A DNA stretch of 64,000 nucleotides, from the NCBI RefSeq assembly GCF_018304965.1, contig NZ_JAGQED010000003.1, forward strand, positions 1-64,000. The letters are read 5' to 3'. The position numbers and the translations under genes were made by a program. Under the pieces are notes generated by a model, which saw only the letters and a list, made by a program, of their open reading frames with translations, searched no databases and was not told the DNA's origin. This DNA is from Collimonas antrihumi (GTDB taxonomy: Bacteria; Pseudomonadota; Gammaproteobacteria; Burkholderiales; Burkholderiaceae_D). The first letter of the stretch is position 1. The number at the start of each line of letters is the position of its first letter. This document shows positions 1 to 8,732 of this stretch, piece by piece.

Positions 1-145
1 GTCTTCGCGTATTTGTCAAATCCAGCAATGGCAAGTGTCGTTTGTTTCATGGGCTTCATCCAAATTTGTTTCGAATACCTCGTCTAACGCTTCAATGCGG
101 TCGGGCGTTTACTTAATCAGAGATTCCTTAAGTATTTATCTTCAT

Positions 146-829
146 ATGAATATCGAACAACTCAGAAATAAGCTCGTCGTGTCTTGCCAGCCGGTGCCGG
201 ACAGCCCGATGGACAGGCAAGACATCATCGTCGCGATGGCCTGCGCGGCTGCCGCCGCCGGAGCCGGTGGCCTGCGCATCGAAGGGGCTGACAATGTGCG
301 TGCCGTGGTCGCTGCCGTCAATGTACCGGTCATCGGCATTGTGAAGCGCGATCTGGCCGATAGCCCGGTACGTATTACTCCCTATCTGCAAGACGTTGAG
401 GATTTGATTGATGCCGGTGCGGCGATCATCGCTTTCGACGGTACGGACCGGATTCGTCCTGCAAGCGTGGAGAGCCTGCTGCAGCGAGTACACAAGGCCG
501 GACGTTTGGCCATGGCTGATTGCTCGACTGAAGCAGATGGCCTGGCGGCGTTGGCGCTGGGCTGCGATTTGATCGGAACCACACTGTCCGGTTATACCGA
601 TGAGACCTCTGATCAGCCCGAAGATGCACCTGACCTGGCGCTTGTGCGCAGCTTGTCAGACGCTGGCGCAAGAGTGGTCGCGGAAGGCCGGATTCGCACG
701 GCCGCGGAGGCAGCCGATGCGCTGCGTCATGGCGCATTTTCGGTGACGGTCGGATCGGCGATTACCCGTATCGAACACATTACCCAATGGTTCATTGAAT
801 CGATGAACCAGGCCGTGGTCCGGGATTAA
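146..829 (+). CDS. nanE: N-acetylmannosamine-6-phosphate 2-epimerase NanE
   Basis: Cytoplasmic TIM-barrel enzyme that converts ManNAc-6-P to GlcNAc-6-P in sialic acid and N-acetylmannosamine catabolism. The protein starts [18 protein letters not shown], the family's usual opening. It continues through a GGLRIEG segment, [18 protein letters not shown], a [12 protein letters not shown] strand and a C-terminal phosphate-binding region, VVAEGRI then [13 protein letters not shown]. The frame is open further upstream (to 35), but residues before this ATG do not resemble the family, so the start at 146 is chosen. The next gene starts 5 bases downstream and supplies the preceding kinase step, so they are co-transcribed. 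Length of 227 residues is normal. Confidence 0.93.
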   Translation: MNIEQLRNKLVVSCQPVPDSPMDRQDIIVAMACAAAAAGAGGLRIEGADNVRAVVAAVNVPVIGIVKRDLADSPVRITPYLQDVEDLIDAGAAIIAFDGTDRIRPASVESLLQRVHKAGRLAMADCSTEADGLAALALGCDLIGTTLSGYTDETSDQPEDAPDLALVRSLSDAGARVVAEGRIRTAAEAADALRHGAFSVTVGSAITRIEHITQWFIESMNQAVVRD

Positions 830-834
830 TCGGC

Positions 835-1749
835 ATGCTGCTCGCAATCGATATCGGCGGAACGAAAATCGCCGCTGCATGGGTAGAGAACGGCCAGGTC
901 ATCGAACGTCGTCAACAACCGATGGCGACCGATCCGGTCGGTTTCATGGAAGTCATCGGCCAGTTGGTGCTGGGATGGCCGGCGCCAGAGCAGGTGGCGG
1001 TGGCGGCAACCGGTTATATCAACGATGGCAAAGTGCATTCGGTGAATCAGGAAATCATTGCTTTTTGGGATGGCTTTCCGCTGGCTGACCGTCTTACTGA
1101 ACGCTTTGCTTGTCCGTTGATCTTGATGAACGACGGTCAGGCTGCCGCCTGGGGCGAATATCAGGCCCGCCAGACCACCGTATCGCAGAATTCTCCCGAT
1201 AATTTATTGTTCATCACGCTCTCTACCGGTGTCGGTGGTGGCTTGGTGCTGGATCGGCAATTGCGTATCGGCCCGCATGGACTGGCTGGGCACGTTGGTC
1301 ACACAACCGTATCATGCCAGCCGACCGATGACGATTTGCGCTGCGGTTGCGGCCGCCAGTCCTGCCTGGAAAAAATTGCATCCGGCACGGCACTCGGGCG
1401 GCAGGCCAGCGCCATGTTTGGCCGGACGATGAGTAGCGCCGAGCTGTTCAGCCTGGCTTTGACCGATCCCAGGGCGGAAGCGATCATCGACAATGCGGCA
1501 AAGGCTGTGGCCGAAGCAATCAGCAATTTGCATATGACGCTGGATTTGTCGGAGATCGTGATCGGCGGCAGCGTCGGCCTGGCCGACGGCATGCTGCATC
1601 GGATTCGCCTTGCGCTGGCGAATGCGCCGAACCTGATGCAGGTACCGGTTAGCGCCGCCATGCTGGGACCGGATGCGGGCCTGATCGGCATCATGCAGTT
1701 GGCAACGAATGTTGAAAATTCGGTTGAAAATTCGGTTGAAAATTCGTAA
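835..1749 (+). CDS. nanK: N-acetylmannosamine kinase, ROK family
   Basis: Phosphorylates ManNAc to ManNAc-6-P, the substrate of the epimerase encoded just upstream. The N-terminus has the ATP-binding ROK signature (LLAIDIGGTKIAAAWVENG). A GHVGHTTV histidine and the CGCGRQSCLEK cysteine cluster near residues 160-180 form the structural zinc site of ROK kinases. The call rests on these motifs plus position behind nanE; glucose or other hexose specificity cannot be excluded from sequence alone. The last 12 residues are VENS repeated three times, encoded by a perfect 12-bp tandem repeat that ends at the stop codon. This tail lies outside the ROK fold. Confidence 0.88.
   Translation: MLLAIDIGGTKIAAAWVENGQVIERRQQPMATDPVGFMEVIGQLVLGWPAPEQVAVAATGYINDGKVHSVNQEIIAFWDGFPLADRLTERFACPLILMNDGQAAAWGEYQARQTTVSQNSPDNLLFITLSTGVGGGLVLDRQLRIGPHGLAGHVGHTTVSCQPTDDDLRCGCGRQSCLEKIASGTALGRQASAMFGRTMSSAELFSLALTDPRAEAIIDNAAKAVAEAISNLHMTLDLSEIVIGGSVGLADGMLHRIRLALANAPNLMQVPVSAAMLGPDAGLIGIMQLATNVENSVENSVENS
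1711..1746 (+). repeat. Three perfect 12-bp tandem repeats at the 3' end of nanK
   Basis: The unit GTTGAAAATTCG occurs three times head to tail at 1711-1722, 1723-1734 and 1735-1746, directly followed by TAA. It encodes VENS three times as a C-terminal tail. Perfect identity points to a recent duplication. Confidence 0.95.
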
Positions 1750-1796
1750 AGATTCGCGATGCCGCTGATAGCGGGTTTTTGTTTGAGGAAAATGTT

Positions 1797-2930
1797 GTGA
1801 CGCAAGCATGGTCAGGAAAGCCAAGGGAAATCGCTCGCTGGTATGTGCTGGTGATTGCAGGACAGTCGAATGCGCAAGGTTTTGGCGAAGCATTGCCGCC
1901 GGAAGCAGATCTGCAGTTATCGCCCAGAATCAAGCAGCTTGGGCGCTACCGTGGCGTGCGTCCCGACGGCGTATATGAGGATCGCTGGAACAAATTGCTG
2001 GATGCGGGCCATGTACTGGATCATGTGCAGGATTTGCGCTTCGCCAATTTGCATGGCAATCAAGATTTGAGGCGTTCCGGTACCGTGGGACCAGGTACTT
2101 ACATCGCACAGCGCTTGTTGCGCTATCTGCCTGACGACGCCGGCATCTTGCTGCTGCCGCAGGCTCACGGCGGCGCCGGCATGACCGTCGGCGAGCCGAG
2201 GCGCTACCGCGATCCGGCCTTGTGCGATTTGAGAACACAGCCTGGCGCTAGTGTCGGCCGGGCTGTGTACAACTATCCGAACCTGCCTGACACCAAGCGA
2301 GATGGCGCAATGGCTTGGGCCGGGGCGTCTGCGCCGCTGTATCTGGATATGCGTCAGCGTATTCGTTTTGCCCTGGAATCCAACCCTGCCAATCGCTTGC
2401 TGGGCATGGTCTGGATTCAAGGCGAAAGCGATGCGAATAGCGGTGGTCTGCATGCCGATTGGCACCAGGCCAGTTTTACCGAGATGGTAGATCGCCTCGG
2501 AACCAGCCTGGCTGATTTGAAGGCGCAATTCGTCAGTGGCGACTGGCAGCGGCTACCGTGGATCAACGTGCTGGCCACCCATTGGTGGGACGAATGGAAT
2601 CCCGATCATCGCAAAGTGATGGATGGCTACCGCGCGCTGGCGCGACAACGGCCTGAACAGATGCATTTTCTTGATTTACGGTTTCAAAAAAATGGCGAAC
2701 CGGAGGAGACAAATCTAATGCATTATCGCGATCCGCATGACATCGATTATTCATGTCATTCAATACCCGAATTGACCGATGGCCGCACCACCGCGCCCGA
2801 CGCGATTCATATTCACTGGTCCAGCGGCGCTTACCGCGGAACCGTGTCGCAACGCATTGCCGAGGCTTTGCTGACACCGATGCTGGTGGAAACGTCGGAA
2901 CCGGTTCGAGAAACCACAGACCTATTCTGA
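1797..2930 (+). CDS. Sialate O-acetylesterase-like SGNH hydrolase
   Basis: Probably removes O-acetyl groups from acetylated sialic acids before catabolism. The catalytic blocks of the SASA/SGNH esterase family are visible: VLVIAGQSNAQGFGE near the N-terminus carries the nucleophile serine (GQSN), and GMVWIQGESDAN near residue 200 is the second conserved block. A DAIHIHWSSGAYR segment near the C-terminus supplies the catalytic histidine region. The frame is open from a TTG at 1779, but the GTG at 1797 follows GAGGAA by 6 bases and is preferred. No signal peptide is apparent, so it probably acts in the cytoplasm. It sits between nanK and nagA, which fits sialic acid use. Exact substrate is inferred from context. 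Confidence 0.75.
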   Translation: MTQAWSGKPREIARWYVLVIAGQSNAQGFGEALPPEADLQLSPRIKQLGRYRGVRPDGVYEDRWNKLLDAGHVLDHVQDLRFANLHGNQDLRRSGTVGPGTYIAQRLLRYLPDDAGILLLPQAHGGAGMTVGEPRRYRDPALCDLRTQPGASVGRAVYNYPNLPDTKRDGAMAWAGASAPLYLDMRQRIRFALESNPANRLLGMVWIQGESDANSGGLHADWHQASFTEMVDRLGTSLADLKAQFVSGDWQRLPWINVLATHWWDEWNPDHRKVMDGYRALARQRPEQMHFLDLRFQKNGEPEETNLMHYRDPHDIDYSCHSIPELTDGRTTAPDAIHIHWSSGAYRGTVSQRIAEALLTPMLVETSEPVRETTDLF

Positions 2931-2942
2931 CAAGAGAAAAAG

Positions 2943-4055
2943 ATGAGCATGCAACTTAACGGAAACATCCTGACCCCGAATGGCTGGGTGCACGGGGAAC
3001 TGACTTTCGACGAGCGTATCAAGCATATCAGCGGCGTGCCGGTGCATCCTGATGCCAATGCCGGAGATTTCATCCTGCCCGGATTCATAGATTTGCATGT
3101 TCACGGCGGCGGCGGCGTTGACATTATGGAGGCCAATGGTGCGGGCGCGAAAGTGGCGCGCATGCACGCATTGCATGGAACCACCTCGTTCCTGGCAACT
3201 ACCATGACAGCACCCGGCGATGAGATTGCGCGTGCGCTGGACGATCTGGCGCCGATGCACCAGCAGCGTACAGCGGGTGGCGCGCGGATGCTAGGCGTCC
3301 ATCTGGAGGGGCCGTATATCAATCCCGGAAAGCTCGGCGCCCAACCGAATTTTGCACGGAGCGGAGTAGCGGAAGAAGTGCATCGTTACAACCAGATCGT
3401 GCCGGTGAAGATAGTGACGATTGCTCCGGAGCTGACGGGTCATTCCGAGTTGATCGAAATCTTGGTAAAGGACGGTATCAGAGTGCAGTTAGGGCATACG
3501 CTGGGCAGTTATGAAAAAGGCGTAGAGGCACTGGAACGCGGCGCCAGTAGTTTTGCGCATTTGTTCAATGCGATGACAGGGTTGCATCATCGTGAACCAG
3601 GCATGGTCGGGGCTGCGTTAGGGCATGCCGATTTTGCCGAGATTATTCCTGACCTGCTGCATGTCCATCCGGGTGCAATCCGCACCGCATTGCGTTGTAT
3701 TCCGCACTTGTATTGCGTCACCGATTCGACCGCTGCTGCCGGTATGCCAGATGGCAAATACATGTTGGGCGGCCAGACAATCACCAAATGCCTGGGCGGC
3801 GTCCGGCTGGCGGACGGGACGCTGGCCGGCAGCACGCTGACCATGGATCAGGCATTGCGCAATCTGGTCAACATCGGCCTGGCAGTCGATGACGCTTCGA
3901 ATCGCCTTTCCGCCAATCCGGCGCGCTTCCTCGGCATTACCAACCGCGGCCGGCTGGCGCCGGACTGTTGGGCCGACCTGGTGGTAATGGATAAAAATCT
4001 GAATCTTAAATCGGTCTACATAGAAGGAGAATCAATTGACATCACTCATGCTTGA
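2943..4055 (+). CDS. nagA: N-acetylglucosamine-6-phosphate deacetylase
   Basis: Hydrolyses GlcNAc-6-P, the product of NanE, to GlcN-6-P and acetate. It is an amidohydrolase-superfamily metalloenzyme of 370 residues, normal for NagA. Visible motifs are the early metal site FIDLHVHGGGG, the HLEGPYINPGKLGA loop, the GHTLGS histidine, the AHLFNAMTG substrate loop, and VTDSTAAAGMPDG with the catalytic aspartate. It starts 12 bases after the esterase gene and its last 20 bases overlap the next gene, which would be expected to act on its product. Confidence 0.95.
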   Translation: MSMQLNGNILTPNGWVHGELTFDERIKHISGVPVHPDANAGDFILPGFIDLHVHGGGGVDIMEANGAGAKVARMHALHGTTSFLATTMTAPGDEIARALDDLAPMHQQRTAGGARMLGVHLEGPYINPGKLGAQPNFARSGVAEEVHRYNQIVPVKIVTIAPELTGHSELIEILVKDGIRVQLGHTLGSYEKGVEALERGASSFAHLFNAMTGLHHREPGMVGAALGHADFAEIIPDLLHVHPGAIRTALRCIPHLYCVTDSTAAAGMPDGKYMLGGQTITKCLGGVRLADGTLAGSTLTMDQALRNLVNIGLAVDDASNRLSANPARFLGITNRGRLAPDCWADLVVMDKNLNLKSVYIEGESIDITHA

Positions 4056-5058
4056 TGAGGCACGCGCGGCGGCGCAGGCAGTCGCCGCCCAGTTCATGGA
4101 AAACGAATCCGGTTTTGCTCGCCTTGGCGCCAGGTTGCGGGCACAGCCGCCACGCTCGGTCGTGACCATCGCGCGCGGCAGCTCCGATCATGCCTCGGCG
4201 TATTTCGCCTACCTGGTGATGGCGCGGCTGGGAAAACTGGTGACTTCTCTGCCAATGTCATTGATCACTCTTTACCGCTCACCGATCGAGGCCACAGATG
4301 TGCTGGCTGTCGCCGTGTCGCAATCAGGGCAGAGCCCGGACTTGCTTGGTCCGATTCGTTATCTGCGTGACGGCGGCGCCACCACCGTCGCCATGGTCAA
4401 TGATTCTGCTTCGCCATTGGCAGCAGCCAGCGAGTGGGTATTGCCGCTTGCCGCCGGGCCGGAAAAGAGTGTAGCGGCCACAAAGAGTTTCATCACCAGC
4501 CTGACTGCCGGTGCGGCACTGGTGGCGCATTGGGCCGACGACGCAGGCATGCTGACGGCCCTTGCGCGGTTGCCGGAGCAACTTGCGCGTGCCGCCACGG
4601 AAGACTGGAGCGCAGCGCTTGAAATACTGAAGGGAGCCGATCGGATCATGGTCCTGGGGCGCGGATGGAGTCATCCGGTAGCGATGGAAGCGGCGTTGAA
4701 ATTCAAGGAAACCTGCGCGATCCAGGCAGAAGCGTTTTCCAGCGCAGAGGTGAAGCATGGCCCGATGGCATTGATCGACGACGGTTATCCGATTCTGATA
4801 TTTGCCACCCGTGGTCCGGCGCAAGAAAGCCTGATTGCGACCGCCAGGGAAATGCGCATGCGCGGCGCGCACGTGCTGTTGGCTGCGCCGGACGATGTGG
4901 CCGAACGCGACTTGACATTGATCGTCGCCGATGAACCTGAGCTGGATCCGATCCTGGCCATTCAAAGCTTCTACCCGATGGTAGAAGCGCTGGCTCGCTT
5001 GCGAGGTTACGACCCCGATACCCCGCGTCACCTGTCCAAGGTAACCAAAACAAATTGA
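4036..5058 (+). CDS. SIS-domain aminosugar isomerase/deaminase (GlmS C-domain-like, NagB-II type)
   Basis: Probably converts GlcN-6-P to fructose-6-P and ammonia, the last step after NagA. Two SIS sugar-phosphate domains are present: the first has ARGSSDHAS and VSQSGQSPD, the second has GRGWSHPVAMEAALKFKE and the conserved SSAEVKHGPMALI histidine block. It ends HLSKVTKTN. No N-terminal glutamine amidotransferase domain exists, so it is not full glucosamine-6-phosphate synthase. An AAGGAG at 4024-4029 lies 6 bases before a TTG at 4036, so the TTG is favoured over the ATG at 4048. That start overlaps nagA by 20 bases, suggesting translational coupling. A terminator follows. Confidence 0.85.
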   Translation: MTSLMLDEARAAAQAVAAQFMENESGFARLGARLRAQPPRSVVTIARGSSDHASAYFAYLVMARLGKLVTSLPMSLITLYRSPIEATDVLAVAVSQSGQSPDLLGPIRYLRDGGATTVAMVNDSASPLAAASEWVLPLAAGPEKSVAATKSFITSLTAGAALVAHWADDAGMLTALARLPEQLARAATEDWSAALEILKGADRIMVLGRGWSHPVAMEAALKFKETCAIQAEAFSSAEVKHGPMALIDDGYPILIFATRGPAQESLIATAREMRMRGAHVLLAAPDDVAERDLTLIVADEPELDPILAIQSFYPMVEALARLRGYDPDTPRHLSKVTKTN

Positions 5059-5150
5059 AGTAAAACGACTGTCGGTACTGCAGACGTGCGCAGGGCGATT
5101 GAATCATCGCCCCGAAAGATGGTGCTGCAACTTTACGCAGTCTTAGTCAT

Positions 5151-5193
5151 GCAAAAAAAAAGAGCGTCCAATTAAAATCGGACGCTCTTTTTT
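5151..5193 (+). terminator. Rho-independent terminator after the nan/nag operon
   Basis: A perfect 9-bp stem (AGAGCGTCC at 5161-5169 with GGACGCTCT at 5180-5188) has an AT-rich loop, is followed by a run of T and is preceded by a run of A. It can terminate on both strands and closes the amino-sugar operon. Confidence 0.93.
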
Positions 5194-5215
5194 ATTCAAA
5201 ATATTTGCGGTCACT

Positions 5216-5440
5216 TTTAATCCTGATACCAGATATGTCAGCGTGACAGGCGGCGAAACAATCAGGTTCGCGGTGGGCGACAAAACATTCGGATGGGCAT
5301 TCGATGGTCCGATACGGAGTTTTGATCTGGCGCGCATTGCACCGGCAGGCGTGTTGAATCGTAGTGTGATGGCCTACATGGGTATCAATCCGGATGGTCT
5401 TGGCGGTAGCGATTCTGGCGGTGCCGCGCACGGTAAATAA
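5216..5440 (+). pseudogene. Remnant of a CzcE-like heavy-metal-binding periplasmic protein
   Basis: The frame reads FNPDTRYVSVTGGETIRF, then DKTFGWAFD, then SFDLARIAPAGVLNRSV. This resembles the small copper-binding CzcE-like family as I remember it. The signal peptide and first part of the domain are missing. Upstream in the same frame lies the nan/nag terminator hairpin, and no ribosome binding site with a sensible start is present apart from an internal GTG at 5243. I read it as a decayed fragment. Similarity is from memory; a domain search would settle it. Confidence 0.5.
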
Positions 5441-5464
5441 GAAAATTTTCTTTGGCCACCTGGC

Positions 5465-6346
5465 TCATTGCCCAGGATGGCAGTCATGGAGTTCGTCCAG
5501 GATATCGAGGAACAACTCCAGGCGACGGGTCAGCGGGCGCGATGCTTCGGTGATGGCGCAGATCGTGTTGTGAAACACGGGACCATCGGCAAGCGCTTCC
5601 AATACATAGCGCTGTCCAACCATGTTTGCGTAATGCTCCGGCAGCAGGCCGGCGTAGTTGCCGGTCGCGACTAAAAGCCCGATCGCTTCCAGGCCACCGG
5701 CATCCGGGCCGCGCTCATAACCGTGTACGGCCAGCGTTTGTTCGACGAAGGGATGGGGGCGGTAGACCACCGGCAGTAAGCTCTTCCTATGCGTAGCGTT
5801 CACCAAGGTATAGACGCGATGAATTTCGACGAACAGGGCACGGTAGTTGAACAGCGGGTCGCTTTTGTACATCCCTCGGATTGCGACCTCAAGCCGACGC
5901 TCGCGCAGAGCCTGGCTGAGGTTTGCAAAAGTCATCGCGACGACTTCCGGCTGGACGTCAGGCGCACGCCGTTTGAGCTCTGCCAGCGCTTCCGGAATAC
6001 GGCAGTCCGGGTGCGTCAGCAGTTGCTCGGACATGCCGATCGACAGGGTGCCGGACAGTACCCCTCGCACCGAATCGATTTCCGGCCGTATCCGCCCCAG
6101 CGACTTAAGCGCAACTGACGCCAGATCCAACGCGACGACGCCGGCTGCGCTCAGTTTAAAGCCCGCCGGCCCACGCTCGCAAAGCCGGACCCCCAAGCGC
6201 TCCTCAACCATCCGGATATGGCGGCTGATCGACGCTTTCGACATGTTAAGTCGTTGCTCGGCAGCAGCAAATCCGCCCGCTTCGGCAACTGTGCAGAAGA
6301 TGCGCAGCGAGCGCAGGTCACGTTCATCGAAGTCGAGTTGGCTCAT
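5465..6346 (-). CDS. LysR-family transcriptional regulator
   Basis: A 293-residue LTTR. The N-terminal winged HTH spans about residues 8-67 (FCTVAEAGGFAAAEQRLNMSK, then SRHIRMVEERLG), followed by an effector-binding domain with SGTLSIGMSEQL and LVATGNYAGLLPEHYA. It is divergent from the amino-acid ABC transporter operon starting at 6465, with 118 bases between them, the usual arrangement for an LTTR controlling its neighbour. Inducer is unknown, presumably the transported compound or a product of it. Confidence 0.9.
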   Translation of the reverse strand: MSQLDFDERDLRSLRIFCTVAEAGGFAAAEQRLNMSKASISRHIRMVEERLGVRLCERGPAGFKLSAAGVVALDLASVALKSLGRIRPEIDSVRGVLSGTLSIGMSEQLLTHPDCRIPEALAELKRRAPDVQPEVVAMTFANLSQALRERRLEVAIRGMYKSDPLFNYRALFVEIHRVYTLVNATHRKSLLPVVYRPHPFVEQTLAVHGYERGPDAGGLEAIGLLVATGNYAGLLPEHYANMVGQRYVLEALADGPVFHNTICAITEASRPLTRRLELFLDILDELHDCHPGQ

Positions 6347-6464
6347 AATTTAAAAGGTATCGTTTTTTGAGACCATACCACTAAAAGAATCATTTTTCAT
6401 CTCCTTTGCCGTCTACTAGAATTAATTCACAGATTCGAAAAGAACAGATAACCCTGGAGACGAC

Positions 6465-7319
6465 ATGAATATCAAACTGAATCGACGCAGCATCATCAAG
6501 GCCGCCATAGTCACAGCTTTAGCCGTATGCATGCCCACGCTGGCGCTGGCTGAAGGCGGCACCCTGGCGGATATTAAAGCCCGCGGCCAACTGACGGTTG
6601 GCACCGAGGCGGCATATGAGCCCTACGAATTCGTGGAGAACGGCGTCGTCGTCGGCTACGGCCACGATATCCTTGAGCACATGGCACGCAAGCTGGGCGT
6701 AAAGCTGGTGCAGTTGAACCTGCCATTCCAGGGCCTGCTGCCGGGGCTGATGTCGCACAAATTCGACTTTGTCGCTACCAGCGTAGGCATCACGGAAGAG
6801 CGCGCCAAGCGTTTCGCGTTCAGCAGTCCGGTCGGCATCGTGCATTCGCTGTTCGTTGTCAATTCAACCAATAAAACGATTGCCAGGCCCGACGATGCGG
6901 TTGGTAAGACAGTAGGTACGCAGATGGGCTCGCTGGCGCAACCGATGATTCAGGAGTTTGAGCGTCAGCTGAAAGCGAAGTCCGGCAAGGGCTTTGCCGA
7001 ACTCAAGCTGTTCCAGGCCTATCCCGACGTCAGCGTGGCGTTGAGCAATGGGACGTTGGACATCGGTGTGATTCCGTCGAATGTGTTGTCGGTGCAGATG
7101 CGACACCAGCCGGGAGCATTCAAGACCATCGGCGAGGTCGGTGAGCCTAAACTGTTAGCGTGGGTCGCCAATCCGCAGGATCCTGCGATCCGTGCCTTCA
7201 TCAACCAGACGCTGGAGGAAATGCGCGCCAGCGGCAAGTTGGCCGAGCTTCAGAAGAAATGGTTCGGCGAACCGCTGAGTCTGCCGACTTCGGGGTATCT
7301 CCCCAAAGGCGCACTCTAA
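6465..7319 (+). CDS. Polar amino-acid ABC transporter, periplasmic substrate-binding protein
   Basis: A solute-binding protein of family 3 (284 residues). The first roughly 28 residues form a signal peptide (basic start, then AAIVTALAVCMPTLALA with a cleavage site at ALA). The mature part begins with ADIKARGQLTVGTEAAYEPYEFVENG, the typical opening of lysine/arginine/glutamine-type binding proteins. It continues GYGHDILEHMARKLGV and FDFVATSVGITEERAKRFAFS. It delivers substrate to the two permeases encoded just downstream. The substrate cannot be told from the sequence; the adjacent ureohydrolase hints at a guanidino compound. Confidence 0.9.
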   Translation: MNIKLNRRSIIKAAIVTALAVCMPTLALAEGGTLADIKARGQLTVGTEAAYEPYEFVENGVVVGYGHDILEHMARKLGVKLVQLNLPFQGLLPGLMSHKFDFVATSVGITEERAKRFAFSSPVGIVHSLFVVNSTNKTIARPDDAVGKTVGTQMGSLAQPMIQEFERQLKAKSGKGFAELKLFQAYPDVSVALSNGTLDIGVIPSNVLSVQMRHQPGAFKTIGEVGEPKLLAWVANPQDPAIRAFINQTLEEMRASGKLAELQKKWFGEPLSLPTSGYLPKGAL

Positions 7320-7330
7320 GCGAGCCAATC

Positions 7331-8014
7331 ATGATGAGCGAGTGGATCAATTGGTACGGCGCTCTCAAGCCGTTCTTCGATGGCGTGGTGCAGGGCGCCG
7401 GTGTGACCCTTTACACCAGTAGCTGCGCGTTCGTGATCGGAATCGTACTGGGGGTGCTGCTGATGATCGTACGGGTGGTCGGCGGGACCATCGCGCGCAC
7501 CGTGGTTATCGTCTACGTCAGCGCGATGCGCGGTACGCCATTGCTGATCCAGCTGTTGATTGCCTATTACGTCATACCGGCTTTGCTAGGCATAAACATC
7601 TCTCCGATTGGCGCCGGCATCCTGGCGCTGGCGCTCAACACTACTGCCTATGTGAGCGAGATCATGCGCGGCGCACTATCAACCATCCCGCGTGGCCAGG
7701 CCGCATCTGCCCGTGCGCTCGGTATGCGGCCCTGGCAAGTCTGGTGTCATGTCCTGTTGCCGCAGCTAATCCACCGGGCCATACCGCCGCTCACTAACGA
7801 ATACACGGTATTGCTCAAGGCTTCGTCGCTGCTGTCAATCATTGCGGTCACCGAGTTGGCGACTGTGGCGCGTAATGCCTCGTTGCAGAGCGATCTGCCG
7901 CTGCAAGTGTTTGCCGCTACCGCGCTGGTCTATTTTGTCATGCTGTGGTGCGTCTCGTCTGTTTCACGACGCATCGAACGTCACTTTTCCAGGCTGCTTC
8001 CCAATGTTCATTGA
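7331..8014 (+). CDS. Amino-acid ABC transporter permease 1 (HisM/GlnP type)
   Basis: Inner-membrane permease of 227 residues with several hydrophobic helices. It has the polar amino-acid family EAA loop, SARALGMRPWQVWCHVLLPQ, which contacts the ATPase. The start is ATG ATG at 7331, 11 bases after the binding-protein gene. Residues upstream in the open frame read in the wrong register of the previous gene and are not coding. Its last 11 bases overlap the second permease, so the pair is probably translated together and forms a heterodimer. Confidence 0.92.
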   Translation: MMSEWINWYGALKPFFDGVVQGAGVTLYTSSCAFVIGIVLGVLLMIVRVVGGTIARTVVIVYVSAMRGTPLLIQLLIAYYVIPALLGINISPIGAGILALALNTTAYVSEIMRGALSTIPRGQAASARALGMRPWQVWCHVLLPQLIHRAIPPLTNEYTVLLKASSLLSIIAVTELATVARNASLQSDLPLQVFAATALVYFVMLWCVSSVSRRIERHFSRLLPNVH

Positions 8015-8666
8015 TTTCAACGTCGTCGAACACGCGACGCCAGCCTTGCTGCAAGGTTTGAGGGTTACCGCGACCGTTAGCGCCATCGGTATTCCGCTGG
8101 GTATCGCAGCGGGTACGACGGCCGCTTACATGGCCGATTCACGGCACAAGCTATTGCGTGCGGCGGCGCTTGGCTATGTTGAACTGGTGCGCAACATCCC
8201 GTTCCTGATCCTGGTGTACCTGTCGTTCTTCGGCTTGCCCAAACTGGGCCTGCAGTCATCGGCGTTTTCCATCGCGATCGGCGCCACGGTATTTTATACG
8301 GGGGGCTACTTCTGTGAAATCCTGCGCGCCGCGTTCCGTAGCGTACCGAAGGGGCAGGTGCGTGCGGCGCTGTCGCTGGGGATGTCCGGCTGGCACATCC
8401 AGCGTCATGTGGTGGTGCCGCAGATTTTCGGTTTCCTGATTCCGCCGACCGTCAGCCTGACGATCATGATGTTCAAGGATACGGCAGTGTTCTCCGTCAT
8501 GAGCCTGCCGGAATTGACCTACCAGAGCAATCTGATGACCGCCGACACCTTCGCCTATCTTGAGGTGCTTGGCATGACCGCACTTATCTATTGGGGAGTC
8601 AGCGTGGTATTGGATGCCTTCGGGCACGCCATGGAAAGGCGCGTGCGCCGCTGGAACCACCGCTGA
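8004..8666 (+). CDS. Amino-acid ABC transporter permease 2 (HisQ/GltK type)
   Basis: Second membrane subunit, 220 residues, with a family-typical opening (MFIDFNVVEHATPALLQG). Membrane helices follow, then the EAA loop RAALSLGMSGWHIQRHVVVPQ and FKDTAVFSVMSLPELTYQS near the end. The ATG at 8004 lies inside the end of permease 1. The frame is open upstream to 7842, but that stretch is a shadow of the preceding gene. Confidence 0.92.
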   Translation: MFIDFNVVEHATPALLQGLRVTATVSAIGIPLGIAAGTTAAYMADSRHKLLRAAALGYVELVRNIPFLILVYLSFFGLPKLGLQSSAFSIAIGATVFYTGGYFCEILRAAFRSVPKGQVRAALSLGMSGWHIQRHVVVPQIFGFLIPPTVSLTIMMFKDTAVFSVMSLPELTYQSNLMTADTFAYLEVLGMTALIYWGVSVVLDAFGHAMERRVRRWNHR

Positions 8667-8680
8667 TCGCTTTTTTTTTG

Positions 8681-8716
8681 CAACTTGATTATCGCAACTT
8701 GATAATCGCAACTTGA
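8681..8716 (+). repeat. 14-bp tandem repeat, about 2.6 copies, ahead of the ureohydrolase gene
   Basis: CAACTTGATTATCG (8681-8694), CAACTTGATAATCG (8695-8708) and CAACTTGA (8709-8716) follow one another. They lie between a T9 run and the ribosome binding region of the gene starting at 8733. Confidence 0.85.
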
Positions 8717-8732
8717 ACAACTGGAGAATTTG

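Noticed and set aside
8681-8716. CRISPR-like repeats
   Set aside because: Units are directly adjacent without spacers; simple tandem duplication.
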